From Takifugu bimaculatus (taxonomy: Eukaryota; Chordata; Actinopteri; Tetraodontiformes; Tetraodontidae): 64,000 nucleotides of DNA. Numbering within the stretch: position 1 is the stretch's first letter; each line of letters opens with the position of its first letter. Below the pieces are notes generated by a model. The model saw only the letters and a program-made list of their open reading frames with translations, made no database searches and had not been told where the DNA came from. The position numbers and the translations under genes were made by a program. Location: the NCBI GenBank assembly GCA_004026145.2, contig CP034975.1, positions 24,319,861 through 24,383,860 of the forward strand. The letters are read 5' to 3'. Below are positions 37,287 through 49,839 of this stretch, piece by piece.

Positions 37287-38565
37287 ATGGATGGATGGAT
37301 GGATGGATGGATGGATGGATGGATGGATGGATGGATGGATGGATGGACGGACATCCCTCCCCAGCATGTTGTCTTCCTGCTCTTCTCAATCTCGGCTGCT
37401 GGGACTTTGTCCATATTTGTTGTCCTGTCCCTACAGGAAGCAGAACAGCTCTGTGATTTCACTTTATTTATACAATTTCACACAAAAACTGTTGCTTTAA
37501 TGGCCAACTTCATTAATGGAAATGTTGTTGTTTTTTTAGAAAATGCCTCTCGTCAGTTAAATTAGATTTACATTATATAAAGCATCAAGAAAGAATGAAT
37601 TGTTTTAGGTAACTTGTTAGATTAGAACTTTTCTTTTTCATGTTTGCCCCAATAGATCAGCACAATGTTTCCGACCATATCAGCACTACCCACCGTACCA
37701 CGTATGGATCCAGTAACAGTGTGGCAGGCGATCGAGTATTTAGTTCCATCACTTTTTGCATGAAGGTGATCAGATTGAGAGCTTTTATTCCAGTGTGCAT
37801 GTAGCCTCCCTGCATGTGCATGTTGGATGGGCTCTTTCCTCAGGTGCAGCCCATGGCCTCTCGTCGGTGCTGCAGATGCTACTGAGCTACCAGGACGTGC
37901 TCAGCGGGATGGAGAGGGACCTGGTGTGGCAGAGCGTCGATTTCCTCATGAACCAGGAGCAAAACTGCAACTGGCCCGCGGAGCTGGGCGCCATCATTGA
38001 GCGGGAGAACGAGCTGGTTCACTGGTGTCACGGAGCTCCAGGTAGTAACAGCGCATCAGCGTCAGAGCTGCCGTTTCCTCCGGTCTGATCCGGCTGCTCT
38101 CGTGCAGGCGTGGCCTTCCTCTTTGCTAAAGCCTACCTGATCAATAAAAAGCCCCAGTATCTGGACACGTGCATCCGCTGTGGGGAGCTGGTGTGGCAGA
38201 AAGGCCTCCTGAAGAAGGGACCTGGAATCTGCCACGGGGTTGCAGGCAGTGCTTATGTCTTCCTGCTGCTTTATCGGCTCACGGGGAACTCCAAGTACAT
38301 CTACAGGGCTCAGAGGCAAGAACAGGCTCTACGCTGGGAAGAGAACTGTGTGCATGGAGGTTGATGCGATTGTCTAAATACAACCATGTTTGTTTCTTCC
38401 TGAAGGTTTGCCGAGTTTCTCTTCACAGAAGAATTTAAGACCGGCTCCCGCTCACTCACCAGCTTCTGCAGCCTCTTCGAAGGTCTCTCCGGGACCATCT
38501 GTTTCCTGGTGGACCTTCTGCAGCCGGACCAGGCCGAGTTCCCTTTGTTCAGTGTCTTTGTGTGA
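35528..38565 (+). CDS. lancl3: LanC-like protein 3
   Basis: Member of the LanC-like family, eukaryotic relatives of lantibiotic cyclases. The molecular role of LANCL3 itself is poorly known. Five exons: 35528-36058, 36279-36402, 37844-38041, 38108-38315 and 38406-38565. They encode 406 residues (human about 420). The alpha-toroid repeats show GG/GxAG motifs (GLYDGPAGVAYML, FLLGGAGIYA, LFVGRAGYLCA, GAAHGLSSVLQ, GICHGVAGSAY, FEGLSGTICFL). Zinc-ligand equivalents are Cys280 (WCHGAPG) and Cys326-His327 (GICHG). The C-terminus QAEFPLFSVFV is characteristic of LANCL3. Intron 4 uses a GC donor (CAGAG|GCAAGA) with a normal AG acceptor. It lies next to xk in the same orientation, as in human Xp21. Confidence 0.96.
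36836..36922. repeat. (CTCCT)n microsatellite in lancl3 intron 2
   Basis: Pentanucleotide 'ctcct' repeated about 16 times. Confidence 0.95.
36965..37115 (+). repeat. Dispersed teleost repeat in lancl3 intron 2
   Basis: Contains 'tttcttcctgttaaagggga', 'ccctgggattctggaaagca' and a 'gctatataaataaagattga' tail. It is the same family as the inverted fragment at 28740-28862. Confidence 0.65.
37199..37350. repeat. (GGAC)n/(GGAT)n compound microsatellite
   Basis: A GGAC-type tract of about 55 bp passes into a GGAT-type tract of about 90 bp, inside lancl3 intron 2. Confidence 0.96.
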
Positions 38566-40351
38566 ATAGAGCCAGACTCTTTGCCAGCCTGAACAAACAC
38601 CCCTCCCTCTTCCTCCAGAATCCCTAAAGCGCATGAAGGGCAGAAACAGGGTGGTTCATGCAGGACAGTAGGCTTAAACGGCGAGCAGCGTGGGAGTGGA
38701 GGGATGGGACGGCGTTTGTTCAGGGTGCACAAAGTCCCGTTTGAGTTCAGTTGCTTTTGAAAGTCTAGATTTGTGTCTACATGCTGAAGTTGCTGTTCAG
38801 CTTCAAGGCTTTCCTGGCTCCATCCAGCTTACTGTCAACACTCCCCATCTTGGTAGATGTCATCGCACCAAATATTAACAGGGTAAAATAAGCAGTCCTG
38901 GGTACCTTGAAGTCACGGCGTATAGAGGACAAACACGTTCTTCTCAGGGTGGACAGACAGATTAAAGGAAGTCACACCTGAGTCACACAAGATAAACAGC
39001 AGGAGAGGAAAGCAAGCATCACACAATGCCTTTCAGAGTGTTGTACCACGCCACCAGCTGTGCAGCTCCTGTTGCAGATGTTTGAGGTCTTGGTGGGGGT
39101 CGGGCTCAATGCTTCGAGGTCAGGATAAGAGTTGAAGATCAGCAAAAACTGCTGACTAACCTGTGTGAAACAAGCTCTTTCTGTGTGTAGCAAAGTGATG
39201 GCTGTGTGTGCGTTTTGATGTTTTTAATCACATGGGGGTAGTTAAAATATTCTGTTGTGAATTGTTATGACTTTGATTATATGTGTTTAAAATACAATCG
39301 CTAACACCGTGTGTTAAACTCTAGCATTGTGATGGAGGCCGTCAGTAAAAGGTTTGTATGTGTGACAGCTACTTTTTTTTTAATTGCTACACTTTTTTGT
39401 GAATTAATCTTTGTTGAAATAAATGTCATAAAGAGGCCTTAAAACCACAAAGTTAGTACATTTTGATGTTTTCAGATCTCTCTCAGAAAGAGAAAATGAT
39501 ATGTGCGGCTTTTTGGAAGACTGAAGTTTGTAAAAAAAAAAAAAAAAGATAAACAAGAATAAAAACACAGCAGGTTGCCTGATGTTAACTGTCTATTTGT
39601 AAATTTACATGTGTTTGTGTTTTAGTTGCATTTTGGGCTCTCATAAGCAAATATCTTTAAACTTGTGGTTATTAATAAAGTATGCAGTTAGTTTTGGGTC
39701 TAGTTTTATGCCCTATTAAAGGCTGACATTCTGTAAATTAGCCAACAACCCCATATAAAACAGTGCACAATTGTTTATCATTCCTAACATCATAACACCT
39801 AAATATCATCACACCACAACTTCATTTAGTAGTGCAGGGAAAACCTGTATTTAAATACGTAGAATTAAAATACATAAGCAACCTGCTGTCTGTTAAAGCA
39901 ATTTTCAAAAAAGGCATTATTTTGCCTCTTTGTTGCATTATTAGTTTTAGTAAATATATAAATTACCAAAAAATAGGTGAAAATTCTGTGTTGATTTCTA
40001 TTATTTATTGTGTCCTAATTATGAGTTGTTTAGGAATTAAAGCAGATGCAGCTAATACTCTTCCCCGGCAGTAAAATATTTAATAATTGTCTTTAAAACA
40101 GAAATCTGCGCCCTGTTTTCTGACTGCAGTTGCCGTGACAACAGCGCCCCCTGCAGACCTCCTCCAATACCGCCGCTCTGTGAAAACATTCCGCCCTTCG
40201 CCGCCTCAGCGCAGATGCGCCGCAGCGGCAGCGACCTGTTTGGGCCTGGCGGCGGCTTTCACGGACCTCCCCCTCGGTGGGAAACGTTATGGATGTGGCG
40301 TCTCGGGGCGAAGCAGCGCGCCGCATTCCCCAAATGGCGGAGTGAGCGAGG
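38566..40351. other. lancl3 3' UTR and lancl3-xk intergenic region
   Basis: AT-rich. Candidate poly(A) signals AATAAA at 39418-39423 and near 39674 are possible ends of lancl3. From about 40100 the sequence becomes GC-rich (CpG-containing) up to the xk start, consistent with a promoter and 5' UTR. Confidence 0.5.
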
Positions 40352-43300
40352 ATGCGACTCCCCAGTTCCATCTTTGTGTCGGTGTCTCTGTTTACGGCCG
40401 AGACGACGGCAGCGCTGTACTTGAGTTCCACTTACCGCTCAGCTGGAGACCAGATCTGGCAGGCGCTCACGCTCCTCTTCACTCTCATTCCGTCCGTGCT
40501 GGTGCAACTCACGCTCACCTTCATCCACCGGGACCTGAGCAGGGACAGACCCCTGGTCCTGCTGCTGCACCTCCTGCAGCTCGGACCCATCGTCAGGTCA
40601 GTCGGCCGTTGTTTATCTCCGCGGTGAGCACCCGCAGCCCGCTGCTCAATCATCCGTCAGGACCTGCTGCGGGTCTCTGGTGATTTGTCAGCTTTGCAAA
40701 CAGGTTCGTGCCTGCGCATAAGCTGTTTACCGAGTGATGAATGCGCCGCGCACATGCTGTTGTTGTTGTTTATCGGTTCCAGCCTTTCCCGCAGCGGAGT
40801 GAGTTTGTGTCGGGGGCAGTTAGTGGTGAAAGGAGAGGGGCGATCAATGCTGACTGACATGTTCCACACTGCTCAGCAGTGATCACGGGGGGGGCCCTTT
40901 TCCCCAGCACTTCTCCTCCTCCTAGTTTGATAGCCACATCAGAGCAGGCCTGAACTCTGACCTGGGCTGCTGCACCGTCTGACACAAATGGGTGCAGAAT
41001 ATCGGGTATGCCGCAGTAGCAATAGCAATGATCCTGTTATCTCTCAGATACGCACACACACAGGACAGGACATGATAAGTAACACACATATACTAGCCAA
41101 CCCCCACAAGGAACAAAGATCTACAGCTGGAACATTTCAATAATTCATTTACAAAGATGATGTCATTCGTAGCTGTAAAGAAATTTATACATTTTTCAAC
41201 ATCGGGACAGAAATAACTCGCCCTCAAACATAAGTGAAAGAACCAAGGTGAGGAAAAAAAGTCCAAATAAGTCACTGGTTGTGGTAAAAGGCATTTGAAC
41301 GGTCACTGATGTCATGCTAACTTTTGTTTTTCTGTTTATTGCTGTTTTGGGTTGTTTTTTAACTATCTGAAATGTCATCTAGGGATTGTCGCACAGCTCA
41401 GGTGGTGTAAAACTTTGATATCACATATCAGCTGTGTGACTCATTGCCCTGCCTGGGCCTTTTGGATTTGCTACAACATTCACAGCTCATACAGGGTCTT
41501 CAGTTACAGAAAGTAAACACTTAAAGGGACATTTCACCCCATCGCCTCTTCAGAGAGAAGTCGCGTGAGGATTCTTAATCCACAATCTACAAAAACCCTT
41601 GACAAATTTAAACCACTTCCTCGTGACGCTTCATAGACAAAACAAAACAAAACAGCTCTTCCCCACTTGACATTCTGTTTGAACGTTGTCCCCCCCCCCC
41701 CCCCCCGCTGTGTGGCCTCTGTGGATCGGACCCTGGCTGGCTTCCTCTCCATCGTGCATTCAGATGATTACGTTTCAGACTTGTGCGTCTTTCCTCAGTG
41801 AGGAGCACATCTAAGAATAGCACAGTGTCACTGCTGATTCCTTATCTGCACAAACACAACCACACAGAGGAATGTGGTTCTCCAGCACCAACAGCCCGGT
41901 GCTTCCGTTTGCTCTCTCATTTACCCCAGGCAGCGGCTCTAACTTACACCTTTAAATGCTGCAGCAGGGGCACGCTTGCTTTTTAATCTCACCCAACAGG
42001 TTTCACCCTTGTAGGTCTAATGTGCTGTAATTAGATATTCTAATTCCTCAGGAGTGTACATAAGGCCTCTTCCTAGCCGGAAATGTAACGCTCCATTTGA
42101 AATGTCAACACAAACTGTTTTTTGTTGCCCTCCAGGCACCAGCTTCAGTGTTAGGGTTAGGGTTAGGGTTAGGGTTGGGGTTAGGGTTAGGGTTAGGGCA
42201 GGCATGGGCAAACTAAGGCCCGGGGGCCACATGCGGCCCGTTAAACGTTTTAATCTGGCCCGCCAAACTTGAAAAATTAAATGAATAAACCTTGTTAAAT
42301 TTTCACTGCAATTCTGGTGTTTTCCCACTAGAAAAAAGACAGTCAGGAGGAGAGTGATGGTGATATCCTGAAGGATAACAGAACTTTCAGTGCTTTAAAA
42401 TAGAAATGGTTATTAATTTTTTTTTTTAAAAAGGCACATTTTATTCATTTGATTTTAAGTGTTTTAAGACTCATTCCAAAGTCAGATATTTTGTTGTAAT
42501 GCTTCTCTCATTTTCATTTGAAATTAAAGCACATGTTTTTCTCCATATCCCAAGATGTGTATTTTTCTCAATGAGGGTGAGGTTACCAAAGCACTCCATC
42601 CATCCATCTGCTCCTGGTCCGGCCCCTTTGTCAAATGTTAGAAACCATTGTGGGCCCACGAATCAAAATGTTTGCCCACCCCTGGGTAGGGTTGGGGTTA
42701 GGGTTAGGGTTAGGGTTGGGGTTAGGGTTGGGGTTGGGGTTGGGGTTAGGGTTAGGGTTGGGTGGGTTAGCGGTAGGGTTAGGGTTAGGGTTAGGGTTGG
42801 GGTTAGGTTGGGGTTGGGGTTAGGGTTGGGGTTGGGGTTGGGGTTGGGGTTGGGGTGGGGTTGGTTAGGGTTGGGGTTAGCGTTAGGGTTAGGTTAGGTT
42901 GGGGGTTGGGGTTAGGGTTAGGGTTAGGGTTAGGGTTGGGGTTGGGGTTGGGGTTAGGGTTAGGGTTGGGGTTGGGGTTAGGGTTAGGGTTAGGGTTGGG
43001 GTTGGGGTTGGGGTTGGGGTTGGGGTTGGGGTTGGGTTGGGGTTGGGGTTGGGGTTAGGGTTGGGGTAGCGTTAGGGTTAGGGTTAGGGTTAGGGTTGGG
43101 GTTGGGGTTAGGGTTAGGGTTGGGGTTAGGGTTAGGGTTGGGGTTGGGGTTGGGGTTAGGGTTAGGGTTGGGGTTAGGTTAGGGTTAGGGTTAGGGTTGG
43201 GGTTAGGGTTAGGGTTAGGGTTAGGGTTAGGGTTAGAGTTAGAGATAAGGCTGTGCACAGTTTTGCATATGATTTGAATCATCTGCAGCAGCATCATAGT

Positions 43301-43977
43301 CGGAGCGATTGTCAGTCACGGAGGTGAAGAGTTTAGCGCCTGTGTGCCTGGCAGAATATCACTCTTAACTCTGCAGAAGTTTTAAACAGAACCGTTACAC
43401 AGGCAGAGTCATCAGTCATCACACCCCCAACGCCGACTCTCATGAATTACATAAGTGGGTTCTGCTTGCTGTGACTCAGGTGGCGAGCTTTGGTGGTATT
43501 TTGGTCCAGCTCAGAATCTATAAAACAGCTCACAGGATCAGTCATCTGTGTCTGTGAGGTGGTCCCACTCTCACAGATGTGATGTGTCTGTTTGGAATGC
43601 CTGGAAGGAATTTTAATATATAACACACAAAAAGCCCCCCCCCCCCATACGCTCTCTACTACGGCTTTGCAAAACCCAGCGTGATTCAGCAGCTCAGGCC
43701 GTTAGTTTGACCAGGTGGCGCTTAATCTTCGAGCGTCCAACATCTTTCCTGTCTGCCTGACTCAGGACCAGAACAGGTGAGTGTGGCTCTGTAGGTCCAG
43801 CTGATAAACAGAGGGTCCCTCAGGAACCCTGCTGGTGAACCGGTCTGGTGTCAGTGCTGCTTCCTCATGCAGCGCTGCATCATCTCTGGACTCTTGCCCA
43901 CACGCAGCACTTCAGCGTGTGAAGTACGTTACAGCTAACCGGCACTGGCACCTCTTTAGGATCTAGTGAGTGTGTGT

Positions 43978-44008
<31 letters not shown>

Positions 44009-46216
44009 GGGTATCATTTTGCAGGCTAAACTCAAGTGTTGATCTTACTGCTTACTGTGCTGCAGGTGTTTGGAGGCGTTCTGTATCTATGGCAGCGTGG
44101 GCCGTGTGGAGGAGCCTTATGTCAGCATCACCAGGAAGAAGCAGATACCCCGCGGGGGTCAGTGTGAGGAGGTGGAGCGGCAGGTGGGGCAGGCGGAGGG
44201 AAAGCTGTTCACGCACCGGGCAGCCTTTGCCCGCACCTCTGTCATTCAAGCCTTCCTGGGATCGGCCCCCCAGCTCACGCTGCAGCTCTACATCTGCGTC
44301 CTGCAGGGAGGGGTGTCTGTGGGTAGAGGTGAGTCGGGCTCAGGGGTACCCTGTTGAGATCAGATAGCTGGTGGTTTTCTCTAGTTTTATCTCGACTATA
44401 TGTATGAATGATGGCGCAGGAAGCCGTCCTGTGTCCTTTACTTGCTCTGTTTTGGCCGTTTCCATCTGTTTTTAGGACAGATGGATCCACTTATTGGAGT
44501 CCAGATAACAGTGCATTTTGGTGTCATTCTCATCCTCTAATAATGGTGTGCACAGAAACAGGCAGGCAGCCAAGGGCTGTAATTCTAGAACTGTTACCAT
44601 CACAGGGTTGATTTTCATTCCATTTCCTGCTCATGAAGTTTTCTTTAGTTGTTTAAAGCTTCATAATGACATTTAAGATTTGTTATTGATAAACAATCGT
44701 TCCTAAACATTTAAGAGGTGACAAATATTGGCTGATTTCCACCAATTTGCCACAGTGGATTTGGAAAGAAGCTATAAAAGTGACAGTGCAGCCACAAGGC
44801 TGCATTTTTACCCGAAGCTGGGGAGTGTTCTTAATTCAAGTTGCAAATGAAATGACATCATATATACTTAACCTTTTTAAAAAGCCCTGTGTGTTTAAAA
44901 ATATTCATAGATCATCTGGTTTTGTTACATCCCAACCTGCAATGATGAATATTTTTTTGTAATCTGAGAATACATCCAACTGGAAGGACTCGGAGCCTTT
45001 TTTACCTGAGGAACGGGCAAATTTCCCAGAGTTCACATAGTGCCGACTTTAGGGGGGTGAATAGTTGCCCACATTGAAGTTTTCTGTTATTTTGGACTAT
45101 TTGTTGTTTGCTTGACATCCACATTTTCAAAGCTGTACATGTTCTTAATCTACCTATAATCCATTCTAAATTCCAGGGTAGCGAGGCTAAATCACAATAA
45201 ATGCCAAGAGGGTGAATATGTGTGAAGGGAGCAGTGTTCCCGTCCCCTCGGTGATGTTGTTGTTGTATCTCTTCCTCCCTGTTCAATAATCAGGCACGCT
45301 GATGGTGATCTCCCTCCTCTCCATTGTATACGGGGCGTTACGCTGCAACATCCTGGCCATTAAGATCAAATATGACGACTACGAAGTTGACATCCGGCCT
45401 ATGGCGTATTTGTGCATTTTCCTGTGGAGGAGCTTTGAGATTGCCACCCGCGTGGCAGTTCTGGTTCTGTTCAGCTCCGTGCTGCAGCTCTGGGTCCTGC
45501 CCGTGGTTCTGCTGAACTTCCTGGTTTTCTTTCTCTACCCCTGGATCCTGTTCTGGCTGAGCCACTCACCCTTCCCAGAGAACATCGAGAAGACCCTGAC
45601 CAGGGTGGGAACCACCATCGTGCTCTGCCTCCTCACCTTCCTCTACGCCGGCATCAACATGTTCTGCTGGTCAGCCGTGCAGGTGAAGCTCAACGACCCA
45701 GATCTCATCAACAAATCCCAAAACTGGTATCGCATGGCCGTGTACTATATGCTGCGTTTTGTGGAGAATGCCTCTCTGCTCCTGCTGTGGTACGTCTATA
45801 AAACTGACTTCTACAAGCTGATCTGCGCCCCGCTGCTGGTTCTGCAGCTGCTGGTGGCCTACGCCATCGGCATCTTCTTCATGCTGGTCTTCTATCAGTT
45901 CTGTCACCCGTGCCGGCGGCTTTTCTCCTCCAGCGTGACCCGGGGGTTCTGGAACTGCTCCTCTCTCTGCCTGGTTTGTTGCTCCGACCCGCCGCCCAAC
46001 AGACTGACAGCCAAGTCCGCCCTGGAACCGAGGGTCTCCGCAGAGGACACGGAGCAGGGCGGCAACGGAGCCCCCAACACAGCCGGTGACACCACAGACG
46101 ACCTGCAGAACGATACGACTTACGACATCCTCGGCGATGCGATCGATGACCCAAGCAGCAATAGAGACGATGGAATCAACGGTGACCTTAGCTGTCACAC
46201 GCCGTGCAAGACTTGA
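40352..46216 (+). CDS. xk: Membrane transport protein XK (Kx antigen homologue)
   Basis: Multi-pass XK/XKR scramblase-family membrane protein. In mammals it partners the Kell endopeptidase and the lipid-transfer protein VPS13A. Three exons in consistent phase: 40352-40596, 44066-44328 and 45294-46216, giving 476 residues (human 444), with the same three-exon plan as human. Highly conserved stretches include AETTAALYLSSTYRS, HRDLSRDRPLVLLLHLLQLG, FLGSAPQLTLQLYI, ISLLSIVYGALRCNILAIKI and FPENIEKTL.RVGTTIVLC. Cys347, which corresponds exactly to the human cysteine that is disulfide-bonded to Kell, is retained in KLICAPLLV. The cytoplasmic tail after SSSV is divergent and acidic. Intron 1 (about 3.5 kb) contains the telomeric repeat block. 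Confidence 0.97.
42151..43236. repeat. Interstitial telomeric repeat block in xk intron 1
   Basis: Direct TTAGGG repeats mixed with TTGGGG variants, G-rich on the plus strand throughout, at 42151-42198 and 42685-43236, interrupted by a hAT-like element. The six-base period is mostly kept, with occasional five-base units. The repeat is transcribed in the xk sense direction, giving a UUAGGG-type tract in the pre-mRNA. Confidence 0.96.
42199..42684. mobile_element. hAT-type non-autonomous element inside telomeric block
   Basis: Starts CAGGCATGGGCAAACT and ends with the inverted form (AGTTTGCCCA-like 'gtttgcccacccctg'). The 'ggcccgggggccacatgcgg' and matching 'ggcccac' segments are subterminal, the classic layout of Charlie-type hAT MITEs. 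It is 486 bp. Flanking octamers ggttaggg and ggtagggt are compatible with an 8-bp target duplication taken from the telomeric repeat itself. Confidence 0.7.
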
Positions 46217-47823
46217 ACCGTGCCCTTCAGAGGGATTATTCAGACGGTTTTCATTTTTCAATGCCACGCAAACCTAGAATCTTACTTCAATCACCCTTTT
46301 ATAAATGTGTCCTTAACCGAAGATCTAATGAAAATCTGCCGACCTTTGTTACTAATAGATGCTGCATTATTGATCACAAAGAGCCAAACACTTGGACTGA
46401 TTGTATTTATCGTGTCTCCGTACTGCATGGAAGTGTGCATGTGTGCAGCGGGAGCCCAGACTGGGGTCTGACTTGTATTGGGTGTATTCGTTCCTTTGTG
46501 CGTGCAAGCAGGAATGATCAGTCCCTTTTTTTTCCTTTTAACTCGTCTATGAAAGCTTTGCAACTGCTGGAGCCTGCTTATGTGATGTGTTTGTGCTTGA
46601 CGCTGAAATGCAAATCTGCGAATTGTCTCACAGCCTGTGCATCACCCACATTTCATTGTAAAGCACAGCAGGGCCGATATCTCCCTGTCATGTATTTGCA
46701 TGTTTACAAAATGGGTTCAAGTGCTCGAACTGCTGAGCAGCAGCAGCTGCATTTGTGAATAACTGCTTGGATGTATTTGATGTCTAATGTATGCTTGTTA
46801 ATGTCTGCCAGCTCACGAGCGTACAATGGGCACACATTATAATCATAATGAATTGTAAAATTATTGAAATTTTAAGTTGTATCTTTCTTTGCCTCCAGCC
46901 ACTTGATGAGTAATTGTACGAGAGTGTATTTTGTTGAGTGTGCACTGTTTTGAAAAAAATATTTGTACAAATAATGAAGCCAAAATGGATAAGATTGCAA
47001 ACGTAAGTCTCGTAGGGAAATATAAAAAAAACAAACTTAAAAGTCTAAATAAATTTATATTTGTATGCGAACTTTTGGTTTTTGCAAGGGGTGGAGTGAA
47101 CGGTTCTTTACTGGCCACTAGTGGACAAACCGCAGAACTGCAAGGCTCTGTTGGATATCAACGTTTCCTCAGGTAAGAAAAACTGTTAAATCCATTTTTG
47201 ACAGCACTGCGGACAGTCCAAGCTAAGTAAATTTACAGGAATGGTCTAAAAAGTGCAATACTTGTTGGGACTGATGTGCACATAGCAGACACGGTATACA
47301 GACCAACATAAATACTTTTATAAACAAGGAATGCTTACATAAAGTTAGTGACTTAAAAACCAGCACAACTTTTAAATACTAAACACCTTTACAAGGAGCA
47401 ACAGTTCCAGTGCATTCATTTTGGACTGCAGCAAAACATACAGCACAGAAACATGAAATATGGCTCCTTGTTAGGCTGGCGTGATTTCTGTGGTGCCCAA
47501 TAAAGACTTCGGAGGGCACTTCTGTTGTAGCTAGCAAACCTAAAATCCAAATCAGGTCTACAAAAGAATTACAAAAAAAACATTCACTTTTTAACTTCTC
47601 AGATTGCATGCGAATGTCATGGTAGCGCAATCGCATTCTCTCCTTTCCCCAGGCATTCTCTCCCCATCGCACCAGCCATCATGTTACAGTTTTGAGATTA
47701 TTTACATTGACCATGACTGTGGGAAGGGATAAGCCTCATCTACATGAAATTCTACTTTAAGATATTGGAGAGGATCATGGGTGCATCATGTGTGATGGCG
47801 TGAGGGCAGCGCACCATCAGTCA
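46217..47823. other. xk and dynlt3 convergent 3' region
   Basis: Contains the 3' UTR of xk (AATAAA at 47048-47053) and, on the other strand, that of dynlt3. In mammals CYBB lies between XK and DYNLT3. Here the tail-to-tail gap is only 1.6 kb, and I find no gp91phox-like coding sequence on either strand. Confidence 0.7.
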
Positions 47824-49021
47824 TCATACTGCCACGGCAACAGCAAACACACTGACAACACAGTACATGGTGCGATTCTCCCACCTGACCGTGCAGCTTC
47901 CTGAAACAAGATTATTTCACACATTAGATGAACAAGAAGGGATAGTAAAAAGAAACACTTTACAGAAATTGTTACTGCAGTGAACAAATGCAACAGAAGT
48001 AAGATGCTAAAAGAAATACTGAGGGAATAGCATCTCTTGTACTGCTGGGTTGATAGTTTACAGAAGTGTAATAAACAAATAAAACATTTTCTGATGTCTA
48101 AAAGGAGACACTTTATGGAAATATACACTGTAGGAATCCCTTCTCACCATCAGTATTGGTGTCCCAGTAACAGGAGTTGGCTGTGTGGAGACCGGCACCA
48201 CTTTTCTGCATGATTGTGCAGTTTACTGCAAAACATTGGTATACAAACATTTACAAACAAATGCTCCAAGCCAATATAAGGCGCAACATTATTATTTTTT
48301 AAAAGATGAGGAGTGGAGTCACCAATATATTTAAATGGCCGTCCTTGTTTCACCAACTGAGTCAGACAATGCTCCACTATACTGGCTGTCCACTGGTTGA
48401 CTTTACTCTGGTTATAATCAGCTCCACCAATAACATTCTCAACACACTAGGACACACAGATAAATATGTTAATATCAATATCATATATCTCAATGTATCA
48501 TAGCAATACTTAAAGTACATGCATAATTAACTGAATGTATCAATGTTTTTATGAAGTAATTGTTACCTCTTTAACTGAGATATTGGCCTCATCAGCATTA
48601 AAGAGAGCCTGCAGGAAATGAAGATAAAGCACTTGAAAGAGTGATTTTTGAATTTCAGAATGAATCAATGGGACTGAAATTTAATACTGTGCATTCACTC
48701 AGCACTGATCTAAACACATCGATACTTTTCATTTATCATTTTCATGTCAAAATTACATTGACTACAGAGTCTCAGACTGATCTAACAACGTTGACATTTT
48801 TTGTTTGTTTTACACCCAAGCGTTAAATAATAAAATAGCAAAATCGACCACACCCCAATATAGAAACAACCCTAGCTTTCTTTCCCCGATTGATTACAAT
48901 AGTTAGCTAACATTCACTGACCAAAGTATTATTCCGTTGGCTAATATCGACAATTTTGAAGAATAAATCGAATGTAGCTTAGGAAACCAAATACCTCATC
49001 ACCAGAATTAAATTCATCCAT
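47824..49021 (-). CDS. dynlt3: Dynein light chain Tctex-type 3
   Basis: Homodimeric light chain of cytoplasmic dynein, which binds the intermediate chain and some cargoes. Five small exons on the minus strand: 49021-48995, 48608-48567, 48446-48323, 48225-48148 and 47900-47824. All phases fit and encode 115 residues, typical of the family (113-116). Landmarks are MDEFNSGDE, FNADEANISVKE, VNQWTASIVE, TQLVKQGRPFKYI, GAGLHTANSCYWDT and SCTVRWENRTMYCVVS. Exon 1 codes for only nine residues, so long-ORF searches miss the gene. Synteny (xk on one side, sytl5 divergently on the other) favours DYNLT3, although 'GAGLHTA' is also DYNLT1-like. Confidence 0.93.
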
Positions 49022-49839
49022 CTTTGATCAGAGAAATAAAGAGTTCTGTTTTGGTTTTGCCTCGATTTTCTGCCACTGTTCCTGCCACCGTCAGACAACG
49101 AGCACCGGAAGCACCTCGCTGCCCTTCTTGAAGCGGCTCACGGTGCCGGTATGTCGCCCCACCGCGGTTGGATGGGGAATTACAACAATACTTCATCACC
49201 AACAGCAGATGGCGCTCTAATACACAGCAAAACGATGCAAACAATCTGAAGTTTATGCCTGAAAGAGGCCACCTAAGAAGCGGATGGGACCACCCAGTCT
49301 TGGAAGGAAGTTAACTCCTAACGTTACATTTCATTCAAAAGTGTCCCATTGCGAGCGCGCTTCTACCGTGAATCCAAACGGCTGCTTTGAAGGCTGGTTG
49401 GTCGATAGATGAACTGACTGACCGACTGACTCCACCTGTGATTTACTGAAACTTTTGATTCAATTTTTGCCAAGCTGCATGTGAAATTATATCAATTGTC
49501 GTCAGTGACGATGAGAAACTTCGGATTTCACCCGATATCGTCAATGTGCAACGTGCGCGTAAAGATTTAATTGCAGCACACATAATTGCTACAGGGTTAA
49601 GGCATTATATCACAAGATAAATGAGCCGGGATATTCCCACCTACAGGTATATCCATTTATTTGCAGGTCGTGACCAAACTGTGAACGTGGAATGTGATGT
49701 TGCCCCATTTGAATTTGCAGCATTTGTGGGTTATAGTGACTTAATATTATTGCATTAATCGAGTTCCACTTTGTCGCATTGTTACAAATAAATACGTAAC
49801 CCATTGTAAGGCGCGCGCATGCACACGCCACGCCCCCAC
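49022..49839. other. dynlt3-sytl5 divergent promoter region
   Basis: The head-to-head gap contains a moderately GC-rich dynlt3 upstream segment (about 49030-49170) and an AT-rich centre. Nothing coding was recognised. Confidence 0.45.

Noticed and set aside
37199..37456. Repetitive ORFs with WMDG or IHPS repeats (also 3740-3937, 11286-11651, 16514-16780)
   Set aside because: Direct translations of GATG/GGAC microsatellites.
42151..43236. True chromosome end or assembly join at the telomeric repeat
   Set aside because: xk exons 1 and 2 lie on either side in the right order, strand and phase, so the tract is internal.
42499..43297. Gly-Leu and Pro-Asn repeat ORFs
   Set aside because: Translations of the telomeric repeat tract.
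46204..46758. 184-codon ORF after xk as a separate gene
   Set aside because: Lies in the xk 3' UTR, starts before the xk stop in another frame, and has no recognisable similarity.
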